DNA of 7,459 bases. It comes from Candidatus Melainabacteria bacterium. Lineage in GTDB: Bacteria > Cyanobacteriota > Vampirovibrionia > Vampirovibrionales > JAJTHC01. Made by a program: the position numbers and the translations under genes. The notes under the pieces were generated by a model. It saw only the letters and a list, made by a program, of their open reading frames with translations. It searched no databases and was not told the DNA's origin. Numbering within the stretch: position 1 is the first letter of the stretch; every line of letters begins with the position of its first letter. This document shows, piece by piece, positions 1-5,461 of the stretch. Location of the stretch: the NCBI GenBank assembly GCA_026389055.1, contig JAPLIO010000128.1, positions 1 through 7,459 on the forward strand. The letters are read 5' to 3'.

Positions 1-965
1 AACAGCTCAATAATCGCTCGGCACAAATCAGGGTGGAGGTGGGCTTCTAGCTCATCTGCCAATAAAACCGCCCCTGTTTCCAACACATGAACAATCGTGG
101 GCATGATGAGCAAAAATTGCTTCGTCCCCTGAGATTGGTTTCGGAAAGGGAGTCGTTTCTTTTGTCCTTTTATTTTAAAGGTTAAAAAATAGACAGTTTC
201 TGCTCCATCATTTTTGCTTTCCACTTTTATATTGGAGATGTTAAAATCTGCTTTTTCAAGTAGCTTTTCAAGTTTTGTTTTTTGTACAGGGTCTAATAAT
301 GCTTGTATTAGTGGGTAATGGTTCGTATCTCTAAGCCAAAACCAGCCTCTTTTGTCAGGTTGCGATTTTTCTAAAATTTCGTTTAAATAATAGTAGTTTC
401 TGTAAAATACATAATAGGGATAGCCTTTGAATAAAGTTTTAACAAAAGAATTAAAATTTATGACAGGTGTATTTACTAAGTCTAAATTATAAGGCAACGA
501 CTTTTCCATGTTGACTTGCCGAGACAAAGGAGCAGTTTTTTTTGATGACTCTGAATAGGTACAACTACCTAAAAAACAAGTAGAAATCTCAACCACAGAA
601 TCGTCAAGAAAAGCCCCTTCTCTAGTAATTGCTATTTGATGCAGAGCATTACTGCTAGGCTTTTTATTAAAAAAGAAAGTTTCATCCGAAATCGGTGTAA
701 AGTCTTTTTGTTGATTAGTCAATTCTGTTGTGTCAACCAATGCTTCAATCAAACTGCTTTTGCCCGATGCATTCGCTCCGTAGATGGCGACAGACGGCAA
801 AAGCAACAACTCTTTTTCTTTTCCTTGTTCATCTTCATCTTTGTACATCAAGCCTGTGCGGATGAGGTTTTCATCCAAGCTGGTAATATCAGGGTCGGGT
901 CGCATATCCAACGTCTGTTTTTCCGCAAAGCACTTAAAATTTTCCACACTAAATTCAATTAACAT
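1..965 (-). CDS. AAA15-type ATPase, abortive-infection-like (partial, C-terminus beyond window)
   Basis: I translated the minus strand by hand from the ATG at 965-963; the frame stays open for 321 codons to the left window edge. The N-terminus (MLIEFSVENFKCF) is the typical opening of COG1106/AAA15 ATPases, an ABC/SMC-like family. Walker A is GANASGKSS at residues 63-71 (K69). An ABC-type signature QSQGTKQ lies at 277-283. Walker B is VLLADE at 300-305 (D304, E305), followed by LEAHLHP at 306-312, the usual D-loop region of this family. Residues 42-52 form a charged acidic/lysine insert before Walker A. The part with the H-loop/switch histidine, perhaps 80-120 residues, lies outside the window. 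By family knowledge such ATPases often belong to phage-defence loci (RloA- or AbiL-like) with a partner gene; any downstream partner here would be out of view. A GGAG sits 12 nt before the start. The family assignment is firm; the defence role is inferred. Confidence 0.88.
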   Translation of the reverse strand, partial: MLIEFSVENFKCFAEKQTLDMRPDPDITSLDENLIRTGLMYKDEDEQGKEKELLLLPSVAIYGANASGKSSLIEALVDTTELTNQQKDFTPISDETFFFNKKPSSNALHQIAITREGAFLDDSVVEISTCFLGSCTYSESSKKTAPLSRQVNMEKSLPYNLDLVNTPVINFNSFVKTLFKGYPYYVFYRNYYYLNEILEKSQPDKRGWFWLRDTNHYPLIQALLDPVQKTKLEKLLEKADFNISNIKVESKNDGAETVYFLTFKIKGQKKRLPFRNQSQGTKQFLLIMPTIVHVLETGAVLLADELEAHLHPDLCRAIIEL

Positions 966-992
966 CACACAAAGGCACTCCATTCAGGTAAA

Positions 993-1008
993 ACTAGCTA
1001 TACCTAGT
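993..1008. promoter_or_regulatory. 16-bp operator-like dyad at the ATPase start site
   Basis: ACTAGCTATACCTAGT matches its own reverse complement at 14 of 16 positions. It lies directly downstream of the ATPase -10 box, over the expected transcription start. This position suits a repressor binding site, but no regulator is identified. Confidence 0.4.
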
Positions 1009-1037
1009 ATTCTAAGGCGTTAGGCGGGGGAGGTCAA
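1009..1037 (-). promoter_or_regulatory. sigma70-like promoter of the AAA15 ATPase gene
   Basis: Read on the minus strand, TTGACC (1037-1032) and TAGAAT (1014-1009) are separated by exactly 17 nt. Each matches its consensus hexamer at five of six positions. Transcription would start near 1002 and give a leader of under 40 nt before the ATG at 965. The -35 box lies in the loop of the inverted repeat at 1019-1053, and the spacer contains one of its arms. Confidence 0.6.
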
Positions 1038-1053
1038 GGTAACCCCGCCTAAC
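1019..1053. repeat. 11-bp perfect inverted repeat overlapping the ATPase promoter
   Basis: GTTAGGCGGGG (1019-1029) is exactly complementary to CCCCGCCTAAC (1043-1053), with a 13-nt loop. The stem is GC-rich. No T-run follows on either strand, so it is a poor intrinsic terminator. It lies between the divergent ATPase and bioB genes and overlaps the -35 box and spacer of the ATPase promoter. It could be a second operator or a hairpin at the end of a transcript. Confidence 0.55.
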
Positions 1054-1134
1054 ACCAAAATCTAGCTGAAGCCATTGGCTTTTTATGGTAAACTAGCCTC
1101 AATCAATAATGAACGCTGTTTTGTTTCAATGAAT

Positions 1135-1139
1135 AAAGG
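1135..1139 (+). promoter_or_regulatory. bioB ribosome binding site, decides the start
   Basis: AAAGG lies 9 nt before the ATG at 1149 but only 3 nt before the in-frame ATG at 1143. The second ATG is therefore the better start, removing two residues (Met-Pro). Confidence 0.55.
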
Positions 1140-1148
1140 TCAATGCCC

Positions 1149-2135
1149 ATGAACACCGCCATCGCCACACCAGAAACCACCACTACCCTGCTACAACAAC
1201 TACAAACCACCTATAACCAGCCGTTTTTAGATCTCCTCTTCCAAGCCCAACAGGTGCATCGGCAACATCATCCGCAAAACGTCATTCAATTGGCGACTTT
1301 GGCAAACATCAAAAGCGGCAACTGCCCCGAAGATTGCAAGTACTGCCCGCAATCTTCCCGCTACAACACAGGTGTGGATACATGGGATTTACCCACCGTA
1401 GAAGAAATTAAAACCCAAGTGCAAACCGCCAAAGCCAATGGCTCTAGCCGTTTTTGCATGGGGGCGGCATGGCGAACCCCTCCCAGTGAAACGCATTTTC
1501 AGCAGGTGATTGAACTAGTCAAAACCGTCAAAGCGGAAGGCGTAGAAGCTTGTGTAACCTTGGGGATGATTAACCCAGACCAAGCCCATCGGTTGAAAGA
1601 AGCGGGCTTGACGGCGTATAATCACAATTTAGATACATCGCCCCAGTATTACCCTAAAGTGATTAGTACTCGCACTTATGATGATAGACTGAACACGTTA
1701 AAAGCGGTGGGCGATGCGGGCTTGCAGGTTTGTTGTGGCGGTATTTTGGGCATGGGCGAAACGCTTAACCATCGGTTGGAATTGCTGGAAGCCCTGTTGC
1801 AGTTGGAGCATTTACCTGAAAGTGTGCCGATTAATTGCCTTGTGCCAGTGGCGGGTACGCCGATGGCGGAAAATGAGCCTGTCGACCCGATTGAGCTGGT
1901 GCGGCTGATTGCCACCACTCGCATTCATTTGCCCAAGGCGAAGGTTCGGCTTTCTGCGGGGCGATTGAGCTTGAGCGAAGAAGGGCAGGCGTTGTGCTTT
2001 GCAGCTGGGGCGAATTCCATTTTTTCGGGCGATACGTTGCTAACCACCCCCAACCCTGAAGCCAATACCGATGCTAAATTATTCGCCAAGCTAGGGCTAA
2101 CCCCTACCGAACCCGTCTTAGTGCATGGGGTATAA
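1149..2135 (+). CDS. bioB: Biotin synthase BioB
   Basis: BioB is a radical-SAM enzyme that inserts sulfur into dethiobiotin to make biotin, the last step of the pathway. Numbering here is from the ATG at 1143 (330 aa); from 1149 subtract two. The [4Fe-4S]/SAM motif CPEDCKYC gives C61, C65 and C68. The [2Fe-2S] ligands are C105 (RFCMGAAWR), C137 (ACVTLGM), C197 (VCCGGI) and R269 (VRLSAGR), all matching the E. coli pattern C97/C128/C188/R260. The C-terminus has the family stretches GANSIFSGD and LLTTPNPE. Length is normal. No other biotin gene is visible, so the pathway is scattered or dethiobiotin is taken up. I find no convincing promoter or BirA-type operator upstream. purD follows after 38 nt with no terminator between, so co-transcription is possible. 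Identification is very secure. Confidence 0.97.
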   Translation: MNTAIATPETTTTLLQQLQTTYNQPFLDLLFQAQQVHRQHHPQNVIQLATLANIKSGNCPEDCKYCPQSSRYNTGVDTWDLPTVEEIKTQVQTAKANGSSRFCMGAAWRTPPSETHFQQVIELVKTVKAEGVEACVTLGMINPDQAHRLKEAGLTAYNHNLDTSPQYYPKVISTRTYDDRLNTLKAVGDAGLQVCCGGILGMGETLNHRLELLEALLQLEHLPESVPINCLVPVAGTPMAENEPVDPIELVRLIATTRIHLPKAKVRLSAGRLSLSEEGQALCFAAGANSIFSGDTLLTTPNPEANTDAKLFAKLGLTPTEPVLVHGV

Positions 2136-2173
2136 TCAACCTACAAAATAACTAGTTACTTTTAACAATAACC

Positions 2174-3556
2174 ATGAGCTTTCCTACTATGAGCAACGCT
2201 GAACAATCCATAACGCCTAAAATCCTCGTCGTTGGGCAAGGGGCTAGAGAACACGCCCTACTACACGCATTAAGCCAAAGCCCCCAACACCCCCAATTAT
2301 TTATTGCCCCTGGTAATGCAGGGTGCGAAACACTAGCAACCCTCGTGCCGATTTCTGCAACCGATGTACCTGCTTTGGTAGATTTTGCCGTTTCGCAAGG
2401 CGTTACCTTTGTGGTGGTAGGCCCTGAAGCCCCACTCAGCCTAGGCTTGGTAGATGCCTTGGCGGAAAAAGGCATTCCCGCATTCGGGCCTTCCCAAGCG
2501 TGTGCCACGTTGGAAAGTAGCAAATTTTTCGCCAAGCAGTGTATGGCTCAAGCGGGCGTGCCGACTGCTCATTATGCCTACTGTCAAACCCAAGCCGAAG
2601 GCTTTACCGCCTTAGAAGCCATTGGCAAACCGCCTTATGTGGTAAAAGAAGATGGCTTGGCAGCGGGCAAAGGCGTAACCATTGCTAGCACGTTAGATGA
2701 AGCAAAAAAAGCAGTTGAACACGCCGTGGAAAAGGCAATGCCTGTGGTGATAGAATCGTTTTTAGAAGGCGTTGAATTGAGCTTGTTTGCTATTTGTGAT
2801 GGGCTTCATGCCGTGCCATTGCCCCCTGCTCAAGATTTTAAACGGGTGGGCGATGAGGATACAGGGCTGAACACGGGTGGTATGGGTGCTTATAGCCCTG
2901 TTTACTTTGCAGATGAAGCCTTAGTTTCTGCCGTACAAACCAAGGTGCTAGTGCCCATGCTAAAAACCATGGCGGAACGAGGCACACCGTTTCATGGCTT
3001 GCTTTATGTGGGGCTTATGGTGCATCCGCACAAGCCTGAAAGCTTGAATGTGGTTGAATTTAACGTGCGTTTTGGCGACCCTGAAACCCAAGTGGTTTTA
3101 CCACTATTAACGGCTGAAAACGTGGATGTTTTGGCGTTGTTGCAGGCTTCGGCTACAACGGGTGCGTTGGCAACTTTATTTCCGCAGTGGGTGGCTTCGG
3201 GGTATACCCCTTCGCAGTTACCGTGGTTTTGTGAACGAAGTAACCAAGCCCGTCCTTCGGCGGTTACGGTGGTTTTGGCTAGCCAAGGGTATCCAGAAGC
3301 TTATTCAACGGGTAACCCCATTGTGTTACCTCAATTTGATACGTTAGAACAGGGTGTGATGATTTACCATGCAGGTACGCAAAAATCTGCTGATGGGGCG
3401 GGGTTGCTTTCGGCTGGGGGACGGGTGCTTTCGGTTACGGCGTTGGCGGAAAACTTACCGCAGGCTAGGCGGAAGGCTTATCAGGCGATTGAAGCCGTTG
3501 ATTTCCCCACAGGGTTTAATCGGTCAGATATTGCGTTGAAGGCTTGCCAATTTTAG
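2174..3556 (+). CDS. purD: Phosphoribosylamine-glycine ligase (GAR synthetase) PurD
   Basis: PurD joins glycine to 5-phosphoribosylamine using ATP, the second step of purine synthesis; it is a cytosolic ATP-grasp enzyme. The N-domain shows ILVVGQGAREHAL (17-29) and PGNAG (46-50), then GPEAPLSLGLVDAL (83-96) and FGPSQACATLESSK (104-117). The ATP-grasp part has VVKEDGLAAGKGV (156-168), NTGGMGAYSP (233-242) and VVEFNVRFGDPETQ (293-306), the last holding the metal-binding Glu/Asn. A C-domain with TVVLASQGYP (365-374) and a final FNRSDI follows. At 460 aa it is about 30 longer than usual, through an N-terminal extension of some 15 residues and a longer linker around 335-362. The start is uncertain: neither ATG 2174 nor ATG 2189 has a clear Shine-Dalgarno sequence. 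It probably shares a transcript with bioB. Function is secure. Confidence 0.96.
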   Translation: MSFPTMSNAEQSITPKILVVGQGAREHALLHALSQSPQHPQLFIAPGNAGCETLATLVPISATDVPALVDFAVSQGVTFVVVGPEAPLSLGLVDALAEKGIPAFGPSQACATLESSKFFAKQCMAQAGVPTAHYAYCQTQAEGFTALEAIGKPPYVVKEDGLAAGKGVTIASTLDEAKKAVEHAVEKAMPVVIESFLEGVELSLFAICDGLHAVPLPPAQDFKRVGDEDTGLNTGGMGAYSPVYFADEALVSAVQTKVLVPMLKTMAERGTPFHGLLYVGLMVHPHKPESLNVVEFNVRFGDPETQVVLPLLTAENVDVLALLQASATTGALATLFPQWVASGYTPSQLPWFCERSNQARPSAVTVVLASQGYPEAYSTGNPIVLPQFDTLEQGVMIYHAGTQKSADGAGLLSAGGRVLSVTALAENLPQARRKAYQAIEAVDFPTGFNRSDIALKACQF

Positions 3557-3574
3557 AAGCTTCTAGCGTGTTTT

Positions 3575-3642
3575 GTCATTCCGAGCGTAGCCGAGGAATC
3601 TCCTTACCGTCTAGGGAGATTTTTCGACAAGCTCAAAATGAC
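3575..3642. repeat. REP-like extragenic palindrome
   Basis: The left arm starts GTCATTCCGAGC (3575-3586) and ends AATCTCC (3597-3603). The right arm runs GGAGATT (3615-3621) to GCTCAAAATGAC (3631-3642). The arms pair along about 28 bp with several mismatches and one indel around an 11-nt loop. The words GTCATTCCGAGC and AATCTCC resemble a dispersed intergenic palindrome I know from many unrelated bacterial genomes. It starts 18 nt after the purD stop and could also stop purD transcription. Confidence 0.65.
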
Positions 3643-3675
3643 GACGACTTTAATCTGTGAATGGGTATACCCTTG

Positions 3676-3884
3676 ATTGTTGTCCTCGTAATCATGTCAG
3701 TACAGAATAAAAGGACAGGGGCAAATAAACATGAATATGAGCCCAAAAATCTATTTTTGCAACAGATGTTAAAGGCTAAAAGGCTTTACTGGCAATGCTT
3801 TCCGCTAATTTTAGGGCTTTCTGCAAGCCTTACTTTGAAAACTGTCCCTTTATTCTGTACAAACATGATTATCGGGACAAAAAT
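3676..3884. mobile_element. MITE-like element with 39-bp imperfect terminal inverted repeats
   Basis: The arms 3680-3718 and 3842-3880 are reverse complements at 33 of 39 positions, with no gaps. Shared blocks in order from the outside are TTGTCC, TAATCATGT, GTACAGAATAAA and GGACAG. An ATT/AAT match extends the outer ends to 3676 and 3884. The 123-bp core contains a small nested AGGCTT/AAGCCT stem (3781-3786 and 3825-3830). I see no transposase, so this would be a non-autonomous element or a deleted insertion sequence. I find no clear target-site duplication. An open frame at 3661-3891 spans it, but it starts outside the element and has no ribosome binding site, so I do not call it a gene. 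The insertion family is not identified. Confidence 0.6.
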
Positions 3885-3969
3885 AGCGTAAGCTTCTGTT
3901 TTCATCCCAGTTTCAACTAGGCATAACATTACCCACTAGCAAAAAATCCGATGAGAAAACACGCTATTT
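3881..3969. repeat. Weak long-range inverted repeat beside the MITE-like element
   Basis: AAATAGCGT (3881-3889) is exactly complementary to ACGCTATTT (3961-3969), 71 nt apart. GTTTTC-ATC on the left can pair with GATGAGAAAAC on the right with small gaps. It may be a decayed second element or chance; nothing else is recognisable in this stretch. Confidence 0.3.
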
Positions 3970-3993
3970 AAACGTTCAATGAGTACACATTAC

Positions 3994-4037
3994 AAAAAAA
4001 AGAGTTTTTCTACCTGAAGATAGAAAAACTCTTTTTT
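3994..4037 (-). terminator. Intrinsic terminator of sepF, probably bidirectional
   Basis: A perfect 17-bp stem pairs 3996-4012 with 4021-4037 around an 8-nt loop (CCTGAAGA). On the minus strand the hairpin begins 18 nt after the sepF stop and runs into eight T residues (complement of 3994-4001). The plus strand also has a T6 run, so it can stop readthrough from the purD side too. Confidence 0.85.
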
Positions 4038-4055
4038 AAAAATAGTAACAGAACC

Positions 4056-4562
4056 CTAGTTCCAGTAAGCGTTAGAAAGCGTTAAGCCTTCAGCTTGCTG
4101 AGCAGAAGCAGGGCGTTCTGCGGCAATGGCTACATTGTTAGGGGTGAAAATAAACACACCATCACCAATGCGTTGCTGATGCCCTTCAATAGCGTGGGTT
4201 GCCCCAGCCAAGAAATCTACCACACGTTGAGATTGGGTGGTATCCAACAAGTGCAAATTCAAAATAACCGCTTTACGGCTTTTTAAATGGTGTACAATTT
4301 CCAAGGCTTCTTCAAACTTGCTAGGTTCAATCACAACTACTTGGGCGAATGAGGCGTTATTTGGATGGTTTAACACTTTTAAATTCCGTTGATTGACAGG
4401 GGCTTGATGTGCTTCCGTAGCGGCGTGGTGCTGTACGTGATGAGAACCACCACCGTGTGTACCAGTTGCTTGGGTATACAATTCATCTTCCATCAACTCA
4501 TCTTCATCTTCAAATTGCTCACCAGTTACCCAGTTTTTTAATTTTGAAACGATGCTCATCAT
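4056..4562 (-). CDS. sepF: Cell division protein SepF
   Basis: SepF tethers FtsZ filaments to the membrane and shapes the division septum. The 168-aa product has the expected three parts. The N-terminal MMSIVSKLKNWV is a likely amphipathic membrane-targeting helix. A low-complexity linker (about 17-60) has an acidic run EDEDELMEDEL (18-28), then a histidine/glycine-rich stretch with six His between 36 and 52. The conserved SepF domain (about 72-148) includes VVVIEPSKFEEA, SRKAVILNLHLLD, RVVDFLAGATHAI and RIGDGVFIFTPNNV. The tail (149-168) is not conserved that I know. GGAGG (4579-4575) lies 12 nt before the first of two tandem ATGs. yggS lies upstream on the same strand, as is common for sepF. 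A promoter overlaps the yggS end, and a strong terminator follows. Identification is secure. Confidence 0.94.
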   Translation of the reverse strand: MMSIVSKLKNWVTGEQFEDEDELMEDELYTQATGTHGGGSHHVQHHAATEAHQAPVNQRNLKVLNHPNNASFAQVVVIEPSKFEEALEIVHHLKSRKAVILNLHLLDTTQSQRVVDFLAGATHAIEGHQQRIGDGVFIFTPNNVAIAAERPASAQQAEGLTLSNAYWN

Positions 4563-4728
4563 GGGTCTGCAAAACCTCCAGTTACGTCAATCATGTGTAA
4601 AAAAACGATGTGTGGGCTTTTCGGGTTGTTTACAACAACACTTCATTCCTACGAAAAAATAATCACCCCTCGTTCTTAACTCTTTCTACAGGTGCAGTGA
4701 AAAGAAAGATTAAGGAATTCTTATCATT

Positions 4729-4757
4729 ATCATACAAGAAGGGTAAAGTTATGTAAA
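4729..4757 (-). promoter_or_regulatory. Internal sigma70-like promoter for sepF
   Basis: On the minus strand TTTACA (4757-4752) and TATGAT (4734-4729) are 17 nt apart, each one mismatch from consensus. The -35 box overlaps the yggS stop codon. Transcription would start near 4722, leaving a leader of about 160 nt before sepF. That leader contains a small perfect hairpin, GTTGTT/AACAAC (4625-4639). Confidence 0.6.
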
Positions 4758-5459
4758 CAACTTATTACCTATGCGAACTATTGTAGCACCATGCAATAAC
4801 GCTTGGCTATAGTCTTGCGTCATCCCCATGGATGAATTATTAAACTTTTTAGCTAATTTTTTTTCTAATTGTTCCTTCAACTTAGTCAACCCAGCAAAAA
4901 CGACGGCTTGTTCCGCTTCGGTTGCCTCTTTCGGAGCCATTGTCATAAAGCCACAAACCTTGATGGAGTCAATGCTTTCAGCTTTTTTCAGAACAGCTGC
5001 TACGGCATCGGGTTCAAACCCATTTTTACTGGCTTCCCCTGACATATTCACTTGCAACAACACCGCTTGTTGAATAGTCAAAGCACTTGCTCTGTGGGCA
5101 ATGGCTTCTAATAGGTCTAAACTATCCACCGAATGGATGAGGGCGTACTGCCCGACCACTTTATTGACCTTATTTCGTTGCAAATTGCCAATAAAATGCC
5201 AAGTAATGGCTTGCTCTATTTCAACAGGTAATGTAGCTCTTTTTTGGAGGGCTTCAACGGGTTTGCTTTCCCCAAAATGGGTTAAACCCGCCCGAAAAGC
5301 CCCTAACAGTTGTTCTGCCGTAGCATATTTTGATACTGCAACCAGCGTAACCCCTTGCCACCGTGGGTGTTGCGGATAGAAAAGCCCTACAGTCGGGTTC
5401 ACCAACTTTTCTGCAATGGTTTGATGCCATTGATGAATGAGGATTTCATCTAGTGGCAT
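4749..5459 (-). CDS. yggS: YggS/PROSC-family pyridoxal phosphate-binding protein
   Basis: This family (YggS, YlmE, PipY, human PROSC) binds PLP in an alanine-racemase-like barrel. It has no known catalytic activity and keeps PLP and amino-acid pools in balance. From the ATG at 5459 the product is 236 aa, the usual length. The PLP lysine is K44 in TLVAVSKYAT. Other family stretches are WHFIGNLQRNK, IHSVDS, LLQVNMSGEASKNGF, GFMTMAP and, near the end, SMGMTQDY with GATIVRIGN, which binds the PLP phosphate. The normally conserved FGEN..QE motif reads FGESKPVEA here. A longer form starting at TTG 5504 would overlap queF by 43 nt; the ATG two nt after the queF stop fits better, though its Shine-Dalgarno sequence is weak. 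It probably shares a transcript with queF and lies upstream of sepF. Family is certain. Confidence 0.94.
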   Translation of the reverse strand: MPLDEILIHQWHQTIAEKLVNPTVGLFYPQHPRWQGVTLVAVSKYATAEQLLGAFRAGLTHFGESKPVEALQKRATLPVEIEQAITWHFIGNLQRNKVNKVVGQYALIHSVDSLDLLEAIAHRASALTIQQAVLLQVNMSGEASKNGFEPDAVAAVLKKAESIDSIKVCGFMTMAPKEATEAEQAVVFAGLTKLKEQLEKKLAKKFNNSSMGMTQDYSQALLHGATIVRIGNKLFT

Positions 5460-5461
5460 CG

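Noticed and set aside
636..1023. Plus-strand open frames opposite the ATPase gene
   Set aside because: They lie antisense to a continuous minus-strand frame with clear Walker A and family motifs, and their products look like shadow translations.
1019..1053. Integron attC-like core words GTTAGGC and GCCTAAC
   Set aside because: They match the core consensus, but the order is GTTRRRY then RYYYAAC, the reverse of an attC site, and no matching partner cores or integrase lie nearby.
1081..1110. Biotin-repressor (BirA) operator ahead of bioB
   Set aside because: Only a single GGTAAAC-like half site is present, with no second half at the required spacing.
2149..2158. TAACTAGTTA palindrome between bioB and purD as a terminator
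   Set aside because: The stem is only 5 bp, AT-rich, and followed by no proper T-run, so it should not stop transcription.
3661..3891. 76-codon open frame between purD and sepF
   Set aside because: It spans the inverted-repeat element, is partly encoded by both arms, has no ribosome binding site and resembles no protein I know.
4587..4646. 19-codon upstream frame in the sepF leader starting MKCCCKQ
   Set aside because: The three Cys codons recall a leader peptide, but the AGGA directly abuts the ATG, sepF has no link to cysteine, and such a short frame is likely by chance.
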